NCBI RefSeq assembly: GCF_002177115.1
Contig: NZ_MVAG01000057.1
Span: forward strand, 62,001-126,000
Reading direction: 5' to 3'
Length of the DNA stretch: 64,000 nucleotides
Source of the DNA: Chryseobacterium mucoviscidosis
GTDB taxonomy: Bacteria; Bacteroidota; Bacteroidia; Flavobacteriales; Weeksellaceae
Part shown: piece by piece, positions 1 through 7,638 of the stretch
Layout of the letters: each line of letters opens with the position of its first letter
How positions within the stretch are numbered: the stretch's first letter is position 1
The notes under the pieces: generated by a model
Told to the model about the DNA's origin: nothing
Database searches by the model: none
What the model saw: the letters and a program-made list of their open reading frames with translations, nothing else
Made by a program: the position numbers and the translations under genes

Positions 1-504
1 ACTGTTAATCAAAGCCTTTCTTAATGAAGAGTTTCCTGTTGAAAGCAACTGAAGAAGCAAGGGATAGCTTTTGGGTTCCCAGATGGCAATTAATGGTTCC
101 GGTAATCCGTCAGAAGGGCTTGCATAAGCTGTTGCCATTTTTTCAGGATCTCTGGATTGTATGAGGAAATCTATCGAATTTTTGTCTAAAAGAGGTAAAT
201 CACAGGCAATAACCAGCCATGCTTTGTCTTGCTGAAAATGAAACGCCGAAAGCAATCCGCCGAAAGGTCCCATATTTTGAAAAGTATCGGGAAGCGCTTT
301 ATAATCCCTGTTAAAATTTTCAAGCTGATCCTGTCTGCAGGAAATAAATACTTCATCGCAGAATGGAGCTAAAAGATCTGCCGCATGATACCGCTGTTCT
401 TTGCCATGCCAGTTGATTTTGTCTTTAGGATTTCCCATCCTCAGACTTTTTCCTCCGGCAAGGACGAGTCCGTTTAATTTTGGAAAATCATTCTTGGAAA
501 GCAT
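1..504 (-). CDS. mobA: Molybdenum cofactor guanylyltransferase MobA (partial, runs off left edge)
   Basis: The reading frame starts at the ATG complementary to 502-504 and stays open to base 1, so only the first 168 codons are in the window. The N-terminus carries LAGGKSLRMG at residues 15-24, the nucleotide-binding loop of MobA-type NTP transferases, followed by N-P-K-D. An ACDLPLL segment in mid protein fits the metal-binding Asp region of the fold. MobA couples GMP to Mo-molybdopterin to give the guanine dinucleotide cofactor used by DMSO-reductase-type enzymes. The opposite-strand neighbours are other Moco genes, which supports the call. A separate MocA (CTP-type) lies at 7635-8231, so the two paralogues probably serve different enzyme families. 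The C-terminus cannot be seen. Confidence 0.82.
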   Translation of the reverse strand, partial: MLSKNDFPKLNGLVLAGGKSLRMGNPKDKINWHGKEQRYHAADLLAPFCDEVFISCRQDQLENFNRDYKALPDTFQNMGPFGGLLSAFHFQQDKAWLVIACDLPLLDKNSIDFLIQSRDPEKMATAYASPSDGLPEPLIAIWEPKSYPLLLQLLSTGNSSLRKALINS

Positions 505-641
505 ACTGCAAATATACTGAATGTTTTTCGGCAAAAAGATTGCTTTAAACCCTACAAATATTTGGCGATACACAAACTTCTGGATTAAATTTAAAACTAA
601 CCTGAAAAAGTTCGCTATTTTTATAAATGAATTAGAATGTT

Positions 642-1784
642 ATGATGGATAATGATTTTATTTACCTTGATTATAACGCAACAACTCCGGTTGATAAGAG
701 GGTAGTGGATTCGATGCTGCCTTACTTCAATGACTTTTATGCAAATTCAGGAAGTTCCCATCTTTTCGGGCTTACTGTAAAAGAAGCCGTTGAAAATGCA
801 TCTGAAGAAGTTGCGGAACTCATTGGCTCAGATACTAAGGAAATTATTTTCACATCAGGGGCTACAGAATCTGTAAATCTTGCGTTAAAAGGATTTAAAA
901 CAGATACCGATAAAAACCATATCATAACAGTGACCACAGAGCATAAAGCCGTTTTAGATACCTGTGCGCAACTCGAAAAAGATGGATTTAAAGTTGATTA
1001 TCTTAATGTAGATCATTTGGGAAATATCAATCTTGCTGATCTGGAATCATTGATCACCGAAAAAACGTTGATGGTCTGTATCATGTTGGTGAATAACGAG
1101 ACAGGAGTCATCCATCCCATAAAGGAAATCGCAGAAATCGCGCATCGAAAAGGCTGCTGTGTTTTCTGTGATTCGACACAGGCTGTTGGAAAAATACCTG
1201 TGAACGTAAAGGAATTGAATATTGATCTGATGGCTTTTTCAGCCCATAAATTTTACGGACCTAAAGGAATAGGTGCACTTTATATTGCTTCCGCGATTAA
1301 GAATAAAGTACAGCCGCAAATTCAGGGGGGAGGACAACAGAATAACCTCAGAAGCGGTACTTTAAATGTTCCGGGAATTATCGGGTTGGGAAAAGCAGCT
1401 GAGATCGCACTTATGGAGATGGAACAGGATGCTCAAAAAGTTAAAATGCTAAGAGATCGTCTTGAAAATGAACTGCTTAAAATTCCCCAGACAGGCATCA
1501 ATGGAGATCATTCCGCAAGGATTTTCAATACCACCAATATCTGTTTTGAAGGTATTTATTCCGAAGATCTCATTCTTTCCTTAGGAAACATCTGCGTTTC
1601 AAGCGGTTCTGCCTGCAATGCCGTTACCACAAAACCTTCTCACGTGCTTCAGGCGATGGGAATGTGTGATCGGGATGCACTGGCTTCAATACGATTCAGC
1701 ATAGGAAAATATACAACCCTTTCGGAAATTGAAACTGCTGTGGAAAAAATAGAGAAAACAGTTATTTTCCTGAGAAATAGATAA
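642..1784 (+). CDS. Cysteine desulfurase (NifS/IscS-like, PLP class V)
   Basis: Removes sulfur from L-cysteine as an enzyme persulfide and passes it on. Visible motifs are the THEH-like region near residues 98-102, SAHKFYGPKG with the PLP lysine at Lys203, and SSGSAC with the catalytic Cys325. Length (380 aa) is normal for the family. The frame opens with two adjacent ATGs at 642 and 645; either could be used. It is divergent from mobA and next to a Moco operon that contains an XdhC-like gene. In Rhodobacter a NifS-type enzyme sulfurates Moco bound to XdhC, so a role in Moco sulfuration or in charging the MoeB rhodanese domain is plausible but inferred. The stop codon at 1782-1784 overlaps the putative target duplication of the repeat element that follows. 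Confidence 0.85.
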   Translation: MMDNDFIYLDYNATTPVDKRVVDSMLPYFNDFYANSGSSHLFGLTVKEAVENASEEVAELIGSDTKEIIFTSGATESVNLALKGFKTDTDKNHIITVTTEHKAVLDTCAQLEKDGFKVDYLNVDHLGNINLADLESLITEKTLMVCIMLVNNETGVIHPIKEIAEIAHRKGCCVFCDSTQAVGKIPVNVKELNIDLMAFSAHKFYGPKGIGALYIASAIKNKVQPQIQGGGQQNNLRSGTLNVPGIIGLGKAAEIALMEMEQDAQKVKMLRDRLENELLKIPQTGINGDHSARIFNTTNICFEGIYSEDLILSLGNICVSSGSACNAVTTKPSHVLQAMGMCDRDALASIRFSIGKYTTLSEIETAVEKIEKTVIFLRNR

Positions 1785-1786
1785 TT

Positions 1787-2045
1787 AACCTCAGTTCGGG
1801 ATAAGAAATAAATTTAAATAATCGATTTATCGCATTATATTGATTTATCGCAAAGAAAGACAAAAGATTTTTCTACTTATTGAAAGTTTGCAAGCTAAAC
1901 AATGGCACTTCGTTTATTTAAAAAAGACAAAATGGTATTACTTTGATAAGTTTTACGCCTTTGTATATCTTAAAAGCTGAATTCCTGATAATTGAATCTC
2001 TTTGTTTAACCTTGCGGTTAAGAAGAATTATCCCGAACTCAGGTT
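1787..2045. repeat. MITE-like 259-bp element with terminal inverted repeats
   Basis: The left end reads AACCTCAGTTCGGGATAA (1787-1804). The right end (2028-2045) is its inverted complement with a single C/G mismatch. Both ends are flanked directly by AATT (1783-1786 and 2046-2049), which could be a 4-bp target duplication; because AATT is itself palindromic this is suggestive only. No ORF of useful size lies inside. The interior has GATTTATCGCA twice about 20 bp apart. The organisation is that of a miniature inverted-repeat element mobilised by a transposase encoded elsewhere. No matching transposase is in the window and I cannot name an IS family. Confidence 0.6.
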
Positions 2046-2324
2046 AATTTGCATGAGCTTGAAAGAACAACTAAAATATCAATAGGAATGGGCTTTAGCA
2101 CATTTTAATAAGCAAGAAGGAAAATTGGCTTTAGCCAAAACTTATACTTGATTTCGGGTGGTTAATTTTAATTTGGAATCTTTACATCGAGCCGAAGCCT
2201 AATATAATTGATAAAATACAACATTTTGACTATCAATTAATTTTTAATCTTTTTAATATTGAACTTAAGTTAGAATTGAATTTCATTTGTAACTATTACA
2301 TAGGATTGTTTAAAGTAAAATAAT
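2046..2324. other. Non-coding spacer, no gene seen
   Basis: AT-rich sequence between the MITE-like element and the hairpin cluster. It holds a GGCTTTAGCA copy near 2091-2100 and a short palindrome TGGCTTTAGCCA at 2126-2137. The same GGCTTTAG core reappears in the terminator at 30838-30875, suggesting a small repeat family. No ORF with plausible coding content is present. Confidence 0.4.
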
Positions 2325-2489
2325 TGCTCCTTTAGGAGCAGAATCTGTGTAGAAATAAGAATACATCCATCAATCAATCCGTAGGATTGATATCTATAAT
2401 ACGATAAATATCCTAAAGATAGCGTTCCTACGGAACGCCAAACATCTTCCGAATATGGTGTCTACACAGATAAAACTCCATGGAGTTTT
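2325..2489. repeat. Cluster of short hairpins enclosed by an outer inverted repeat
   Basis: Five inverted repeats lie in 165 bp. They are TGCTCCT/AGGAGCA (2325-2340); an outer pair TCTGTGTAGA (2344-2353) and TCTACACAGA (2461-2470); within that pair ATCAATCC/GGATTGAT (2373-2391) and GCGTTCC/GGAACGC (2422-2438); and finally the perfect palindrome of AAAACTCCA (2472-2489). The outer pair would close a multibranched structure holding two inner hairpins. The last palindrome sits just downstream of the minus-strand Moco operon and could serve as its terminator. The TACGGAACGC style is, as far as I know, typical of dispersed intergenic repeats in flavobacteria. Confidence 0.6.
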
Positions 2490-2530
2490 TTAACTATTTA
2501 CTTTTAGCTACATAGAAATGAAACTCAAAA

Positions 2531-3442
2531 TCATGAATGTCCGTCTCCCTTTTTTACGGAAAATACATGTAAAACCTGCGGAAATAGTGCCTGAACATAT
2601 TCTTTTACCGCACCGGAAGATCCCGGAAACGTTAAAATCAGCATATCATCAGAAAATCCGGCGATTCCTCTGGAAAGCATGGATGTTTTCACACGATCCT
2701 GTCCGTAGTTTCTTGCGGTTTCCATAATTCCCGGAATTTCTTTGGTAATGAATGGTAAAACCGCTTCCGGCGTTACATCACGATCCGAAAGGCCTGTTCC
2801 GCCTGTAAAAACAAGAAGATGACAGCCTTTATTTTTAAAGAATTCTATCTTTTCCTGAATGGCAGAAACATCATCAGGAACCACTGAATAATCAACATTG
2901 CTGATTCCGTGATTGTTAAGAGATTCCACCAAAAGTTTTCCGGAAGTATCATCTTTAAGTCCCTGAGAAACAGAATCACTGCAGACAACTACTGCAGCAG
3001 TAAGATTTTCCGTTTCAATATTTTTCTGACTGCTTTTTCCGCCCTGCTTTTCCAAAAGCCGGATATTGGAAATCTCTACATTTTTATCAATCGGTTTCAG
3101 CATATCATAAATAACCAGAGCAGCTACAGAAGCTCCATGCATGGCTTCAACTTCAACGCCGGTCTTATAAATGGTATGAACTTCAACGGTGATGTTAATA
3201 TCCAAACCACTCACTTCATAATTAATCGCGGCAAATTCCACAGGCAAAGGATGACAGTCCGGAATAACATCGCTGGTCTTTTTTATTGCCAGTAAAGCGG
3301 AAGCTCTTGCAAATTCGAGCACATTTCCTTTCGGAACCGTTCCGTTTTTTACAGCTTCTACCGTTGAAATTGCTGAGGTTTTTATCGTTGCCGCTGCAAT
3401 TGCTTTTCGCAGCGTAAAGGTTTTAAAAGTAATATCTACCAT
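2531..3442 (-). CDS. moaCB: Bifunctional MoaC-MoaB/MogA fusion, molybdopterin biosynthesis
   Basis: Two Moco enzymes are fused in one 303-aa chain. Residues 1 to about 140 are MoaC (cyclic pyranopterin monophosphate synthase): TSDVIPDCHPLP at 56-67, GVEVEAMHGASVAALVIYD ending in Asp113 and Lys116, and EKQGGKS. Residues about 147-300 are the MoaB/MogA adenylyltransferase fold: VVCSDSVSQG, FTGGTGLSDRDVTPEA around 212-227, and FPGSSGAV around 272-279. The C-terminal half would adenylylate molybdopterin for MoeA. Fused MoaC-MoaB proteins are known in other bacteria. It is the last gene of the operon, 3 bp after moaE. No separate moaC or mogA is in the window. Confidence 0.9.
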   Translation of the reverse strand: MVDITFKTFTLRKAIAAATIKTSAISTVEAVKNGTVPKGNVLEFARASALLAIKKTSDVIPDCHPLPVEFAAINYEVSGLDINITVEVHTIYKTGVEVEAMHGASVAALVIYDMLKPIDKNVEISNIRLLEKQGGKSSQKNIETENLTAAVVVCSDSVSQGLKDDTSGKLLVESLNNHGISNVDYSVVPDDVSAIQEKIEFFKNKGCHLLVFTGGTGLSDRDVTPEAVLPFITKEIPGIMETARNYGQDRVKTSMLSRGIAGFSDDMLILTFPGSSGAVKEYVQALFPQVLHVFSVKKGDGHS

Positions 3443-3445
3443 GGT

Positions 3446-3883
3446 TTATTGGTTTGTTTTCCATTGATGCGTTTCATCCTCAAAAATTTCTCTGCCCCAG
3501 ATCGGGAGTTCGTTTTTTATACGTTCCACCACTTCGTTACAGGCTAAAGTTGCTTCTTTGCGGTGTTTTGATGAGGTAAACACAAAAAGGCATATTTCTC
3601 CTGCACTCACGATTCCCAAACTGTGATGAATATGCATGCAGGTCAAATTATATTTTGCAAAAATTTCTTCTCTGATAACTGCCATTTGAGAGAGGGCTAA
3701 ATCTTCATAAGCTGTATATTCTATCGCTTTTACCGTTTTACCGTCAATTTCATCTGCGCGAATCTGTCCCAGAAAAATCTGATGCGCTCCAATTTCCGTT
3801 TTCGTGGAATGTTTGGTAATGCTTTCCGCGATAAATAAAGGTGAAACAGGACTGTTTTGAAATATATTTTTAATCTTACTCAT
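3446..3883 (-). CDS. moaE: Molybdopterin synthase catalytic subunit MoaE
   Basis: Large subunit of molybdopterin synthase, which transfers two sulfurs from MoaD thiocarboxylate to cPMP. The 145-aa length fits. Visible motifs are GAHQIFLGQIR, IHHSLGIVSAGE, a HRKEA segment and ERIKNELPIWGRE near the C-terminus. In E. coli MoaE the last motif reads WKRE, with a Lys considered part of the active site; here Gly occupies that position and Arg follows. I believe related Bacteroidota proteins have a similar shift, so activity is not in doubt. The start overlaps the end of moeB by 8 bp, implying translational coupling. Confidence 0.9.
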   Translation of the reverse strand: MSKIKNIFQNSPVSPLFIAESITKHSTKTEIGAHQIFLGQIRADEIDGKTVKAIEYTAYEDLALSQMAVIREEIFAKYNLTCMHIHHSLGIVSAGEICLFVFTSSKHRKEATLACNEVVERIKNELPIWGREIFEDETHQWKTNQ

Positions 3884-4985
3884 GAGTTTCTTTATTTAAA
3901 TGATTGATTCCGCCTTCCAGGTGACTGATGCTGTATTCTGGTCCTAAAATTTCCTGTAAAATTTTCGCTCCGGACAGGCTTCTCTTACCGGATTGACAAA
4001 TAACAATGACATTTCTGTTATTGATTTGGCTTACATTTTCCTTCAACTGAGATAATGGAATCGAGATATACGGAACATCCAGTTTTGGTTGTTCTTCCGG
4101 TTCGCGAACATCAATAACAACCGTATCGGGAAGTTTTACGGCTTCTTTAAATTCTGAAGGAGAAATATTTTTAATTCCGGCAAATTCAATTCCGCAGTGA
4201 AGCTGATAATTCATGTTCTCAAATTCTTCAATACTGTAAGGAATATTTTTATCCGTCAAATTTAACGAAGGAATTTCAAAAACAGCAGTCTGATAACTTA
4301 GAATATCGATTGTCATTAATTTATTGATCAGCGGTTCTCCGATTCCTGTCATTAATTTAATAGCTTCCGTAGCCTGTAAAGTTCCTATAACTCCAGGTAA
4401 AACGCCCAAAACTCCTGCCTCGTTACAGTCCGGAACTTCTCCCGGATTTGGAGGTTCAGGAAAAAGATTTCGGTAATGGGTTGTAAAACCTTCTTTATTT
4501 CTGACATTAAAAACGACAACCTGACCTTCGTACTGATAAATTGCCCCGAAAATAAGAGGTTTTTCTAAAATCCGGCATACATCATCAAGCAAGTAGCGTG
4601 TTGCGAAATTGTCGGTACAGTCTATAATGATATCATATTCAGAAACAATTGTAACTGCATTTTGGGGATTAATCCGCTCGGAAACAACCCTGAACTGTAC
4701 TTCAGGATTCATCGCATTCAGCCTTTCGAAAGCAGCTTCGGTTTTCAGTTTACCAACATCATCCGAAATATAAAGAATCTGCCGGTGCAGATTGCTCAGC
4801 GAAACACGGTCATCATCTACAATTCCGATATTCCCGATTCCGGCTGCGGTGAGATATTGTAGAACAGGACAGCCCAAACCTCCTGCTCCAATTACCAGAA
4901 CTTTCGCTGAAGCAAGTTTATCCTGAGCTTCGATGCCGAAGCCCTGTAATTTAATCTGTCTGTCGTAGCGTTCTGAATTCAACAT
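3876..4985 (-). CDS. moeB: MoeB/ThiF-type MoaD adenylyltransferase with C-terminal rhodanese domain
   Basis: Activates the MoaD C-terminus as an acyl-adenylate and then supplies sulfur from a rhodanese persulfide. The E1-like domain occupies residues 1 to about 245: GAGGLGCP at 33-40, DDDRVSLSNLHRQ at 57-69, CTDNFATRY at 123-131, and DCNEAGVLGVLPG with Cys187. The rhodanese domain (about 270-369) has DVREPEE and CQSGKRS with Cys330 as the likely persulfide carrier. The CxxC pairs that bind zinc in E. coli MoeB are not present: the first is H-Y-R-N at 170-173 and I see no second pair. The gene lies between moaD (3 bp upstream) and moaE (overlap), in a typical Moco order. Confidence 0.9.
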   Translation of the reverse strand: MLNSERYDRQIKLQGFGIEAQDKLASAKVLVIGAGGLGCPVLQYLTAAGIGNIGIVDDDRVSLSNLHRQILYISDDVGKLKTEAAFERLNAMNPEVQFRVVSERINPQNAVTIVSEYDIIIDCTDNFATRYLLDDVCRILEKPLIFGAIYQYEGQVVVFNVRNKEGFTTHYRNLFPEPPNPGEVPDCNEAGVLGVLPGVIGTLQATEAIKLMTGIGEPLINKLMTIDILSYQTAVFEIPSLNLTDKNIPYSIEEFENMNYQLHCGIEFAGIKNISPSEFKEAVKLPDTVVIDVREPEEQPKLDVPYISIPLSQLKENVSQINNRNVIVICQSGKRSLSGAKILQEILGPEYSISHLEGGINHLNKETHE

Positions 4986-4988
4986 AAT

Positions 4989-5219
4989 TTATCCTCCTGA
5001 ATAAGGTGGCATTAAAGCTGCCACATCGTTATTTTGTAAAGCTGTATTCTCTGAAATAATCTTCTGATTCACTGCAATTCTCAATTTTAAATCTTTCAAC
5101 TGGGGAAATTTTTCATTCAGCTTATTGATCAGCTCATCGGTATTTTTGGCTTCTGCTTCAAAATCCGGACCTAAAATCTCTTTCAGTCTGCCAAAGCTTA
5201 TTATTTTTACAATACTCAT
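4989..5219 (-). CDS. moaD: Molybdopterin synthase sulfur carrier subunit MoaD
   Basis: A 76-aa ubiquitin-fold protein ending in PPYSGG. The terminal Gly-Gly is the site that MoeB adenylylates and that becomes the thiocarboxylate. The body, with a RLKEILG helix and an N-D-V-A strand before the end, matches MoaD. Its ATG overlaps the stop of the upstream sulfite-oxidase-fold gene by 4 bp (ATGA-type coupling), and moeB follows 3 bp later. Partners are MoaE and MoeB in the same operon. Confidence 0.92.
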   Translation of the reverse strand: MSIVKIISFGRLKEILGPDFEAEAKNTDELINKLNEKFPQLKDLKLRIAVNQKIISENTALQNNDVAALMPPYSGG

Positions 5220-5707
5220 TCATTTACTTTTTTTAGCTGTATTGTTTTCAACATTTTTACATATCGTCTTCCAGTGGCAAAATCGTTGGGAGACAGGGTA
5301 GAAATACCGTCTTTAAGTCTGCTTTCCGTTTCAGGAATGAGCAGAACCGTATCCCCGACAGCAGTATTAAAAATTTCGTTCCACGAAAAAACAACTTTAT
5401 AGCCGTCTTCTGCAATGCAGGTAATGTAATATTCGCTTAAAACTTTTGGTGATTTTTCTTTAAATGAAATTTTTGAAAGAACATCTTTCAGCAAAACCCC
5501 TTTTATATTTTTAAGGGTAGATTTGTATTCCTTTAAATGGTTGGTAATCTGTATGCTGTCTATTGTATGTTGTGGATATTTCAAAAGTTCGGCGGATGTT
5601 ACAATTGTTTTTTGGTTATCCGGAGCGATAATCTCAATGTTTTTTGCAGATTGGGCAAAAGCAACAGAAGTACAGAAAACTGTAAGAAGTAAAATAAAAT
5701 TTCTCAT
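5216..5707 (-). CDS. Small exported protein with sulfite-oxidase/molybdopterin-binding-like fold
   Basis: A 163-aa protein with a clear Sec signal peptide (MRNFILLLTVFCTSVAFAQ). The mature part has features I associate with the oxidoreductase molybdopterin-binding (SUOX/YedY-like) domain in a reduced form: NIKGVLLKDVLSKI near residues 68-81, EDGYKVVFSWNEIFN near 102-116, and a C-terminal GRRYVKMLKTIQL strand. I see no candidate cysteine ligand in the expected position, so it may bind the cofactor weakly or not at all. It sits between the TauE/SafE permease and moaD within the Moco operon and overlaps moaD by 4 bp. Domain assignment is moderately sure; function is unknown. Confidence 0.55.
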   Translation of the reverse strand: MRNFILLLTVFCTSVAFAQSAKNIEIIAPDNQKTIVTSAELLKYPQHTIDSIQITNHLKEYKSTLKNIKGVLLKDVLSKISFKEKSPKVLSEYYITCIAEDGYKVVFSWNEIFNTAVGDTVLLIPETESRLKDGISTLSPNDFATGRRYVKMLKTIQLKKVNE

Positions 5708-5717
5708 TTAATGATCT

Positions 5718-6452
5718 TTAAATAGTGCTTGATATTAATTTATAGGAAGCCATTAAAAGTACTACAGCAAGTACATATTTCAGACCGTTTTGGTTCAGTT
5801 TTTTTGAAGCAAGATATGCACCAAGCAATCCTCCTGCAAATGCACAGATGATGTACATCCACATATCGCTGGTAAAAGAAATCTCTTTGGTGAACATTCC
5901 TCCTAAACTTGCCACGGAATTAACAAAAATAAAAGCAGCGCTGATTGCCGCGGTCTGTTTCTGGTTAGTCCATTTCAGTAAAATAAGAACCGGAGATAAC
6001 AAAATTCCGCCGCCAATGCCGATCATTCCGGACAGTAAACCGATCACTCCTCCGAAAAGTAAGGATAAATAGATTTGAGGATCTTTCAGCTCGCTATCAT
6101 CCGGACTTTTAAAAAAGAAAAAACGGAAAACAGGAAATAGTAGTAAAATACCTAAAATTCTTTTGTACAAAGTATCTTCAATATGAATCATTCCACCCAC
6201 GAAAGCCAGAGGAATAGACGCTAAAGCAATCGGAATGAAGATCCTGAGTTTAAAATGTCCTCCCCGATAATATTGTATAAAAGAAGTAAGCGAGACAAAC
6301 AGATTAAGCACCAAAGCGGTAGGTTTCATTTCTTTGGGGGCTATTCCGTACAAAGCCATTAACGCCAGATAACCGCTTGCGCCGCCGTGTCCGACTGCTG
6401 CATATAAAGCTGCGATGACAAATAAAATCAGATAAAAAAATTCCACATTCAT
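5718..6452 (-). CDS. TauE/SafE family membrane permease
   Basis: A 244-aa integral membrane protein with about eight hydrophobic segments. The two-fold symmetric glycine motifs of the TauE/SafE (DUF81) family are seen as VGHGGASGY (20-28) and GMIGIGGGILLSP (142-153). Family members move sulfite, sulfoacetate or related anions. Its place inside a Moco operon, in a window with no modABC genes, makes a sulfur-oxyanion or molybdate-linked role possible, but the substrate cannot be read from sequence. It lies 10 bp after moeA and 10 bp before the exported protein, so all three are likely on one transcript. Confidence 0.8.
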   Translation of the reverse strand: MNVEFFYLILFVIAALYAAVGHGGASGYLALMALYGIAPKEMKPTALVLNLFVSLTSFIQYYRGGHFKLRIFIPIALASIPLAFVGGMIHIEDTLYKRILGILLLFPVFRFFFFKSPDDSELKDPQIYLSLLFGGVIGLLSGMIGIGGGILLSPVLILLKWTNQKQTAAISAAFIFVNSVASLGGMFTKEISFTSDMWMYIICAFAGGLLGAYLASKKLNQNGLKYVLAVVLLMASYKLISSTI

Positions 6453-6462
6453 TATTTGATCT

Positions 6463-7638
6463 TTATTTTAACACTATAATTTCAACCTCTTCATCTTTTT
6501 TACATCCTTCCGAATCTTCAGGTAAAATCATCAGACAATTGGCTTCTGCAAAAGACTGGAGACGATACGATTCCTGCGCATGAAGCGGCGTTACTTTTCC
6601 GTTTTCATAGGTTGCTTTCAGAAAATGGGTAAGACCGGTTTTCTTTCCATACGAAGAAGTGGAAGTTGCATTGGTTTTCTCCGTAATCACCGGACGTTTC
6701 ATTATTTCTGAAAGTAATGGCGCAATATATAAATAAAAACACGTTAATGCCGATGACGGATTTCCGGGTAACCCGAAAACAATTTTTTCTCCCTTCGTTC
6801 CGAAATAGAAAGGCTTTCCGGGTTTCTGGCGGATTTTATGAAATTTCTGCTCAACGCCGCATTGTTTAGTGGCATCAATTACGAAATCGTAATCGCCGAC
6901 ACTCACGCCGCCCACCAAAATGACAATATCTGTTTTGGAAATGGCGAGATCCAGCGTTTTTTCAACCTCAGAAGGATCATCTTTTACCCAAAAACTTTTA
7001 ACGGTAGTAATTCCACACTGTTTTAAAACACTTTCCAACTGATAGGAATTGGATTCGTAAACCTGACCAAAAGCTAAATTTTCTCCGGGTTGTAACAATT
7101 CGTTACCCGTAAGAATTAACGAAACCGATGGAGGAGCAAAAACGTTGATTTCCGTACATCCGATTCCGGCAAGATATCCTATGGCAGCAGCCGAAAGATA
7201 ACTTCCTGAACGCATTGCCACAGTGTCTTTTTTCGCATCGCTTCCGGCATTTCGTACGTGCAGCCCTTTTTCGAGGTCGTTATCAAGAACCGTGAGATAT
7301 CCGTTTTCTGTCAAAGCTTTTTCCTGCATAACGATGGTATCTGCACCGATGGGAAGGGGAGCTCCCGTAAAAATACGACAGGCATTCCCTTTTTCGAGAT
7401 GAAACTGCTCTGTAGATCCCGCCTGCATTTCGTCTGAAATTTTCAGCTTTAGATCTTTATCTTCAAAACGGATCGCGTAGCCATCCATTGAGGACTGTGA
7501 AAAATTCGGGATATCATATTTTGAATAAATATCTTCTGCGGTTGTATGTCCGAATGCTTCTTTCAAAGGAAGAATTCGAGTTTTTCTTTCCGGAATATTT
7601 TGTTCAATTATTTTTTTTGCTTCTTCTACACTTATCAT
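6463..7638 (-). CDS. moeA: Molybdopterin molybdenumtransferase MoeA
   Basis: Inserts molybdate into adenylylated molybdopterin. The 391-aa length and motifs fit: SSMDGYAIR (49-57), IFTGAPLPIGADTIVMQE (89-106), LTGNEL (176-181), LVGGVSVGDYDF (241-252) and FGLPGNPSSALTCFY (288-302). The adenylylated substrate would come from the MoaB half of the fusion at 2531-3442. Its start overlaps the end of mocA by 4 bp. Upstream order is xdhC-like, moaA, mocA. Confidence 0.93.
   Translation of the reverse strand: MISVEEAKKIIEQNIPERKTRILPLKEAFGHTTAEDIYSKYDIPNFSQSSMDGYAIRFEDKDLKLKISDEMQAGSTEQFHLEKGNACRIFTGAPLPIGADTIVMQEKALTENGYLTVLDNDLEKGLHVRNAGSDAKKDTVAMRSGSYLSAAAIGYLAGIGCTEINVFAPPSVSLILTGNELLQPGENLAFGQVYESNSYQLESVLKQCGITTVKSFWVKDDPSEVEKTLDLAISKTDIVILVGGVSVGDYDFVIDATKQCGVEQKFHKIRQKPGKPFYFGTKGEKIVFGLPGNPSSALTCFYLYIAPLLSEIMKRPVITEKTNATSTSSYGKKTGLTHFLKATYENGKVTPLHAQESYRLQSFAEANCLMILPEDSEGCKKDEEVEIIVLK

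Noticed and set aside
2518..2727. Plus-strand ORF at the 3' end of the moaC-moaB fusion
   Set aside because: Lies antisense to the conserved MoaB C-terminus; no independent support.
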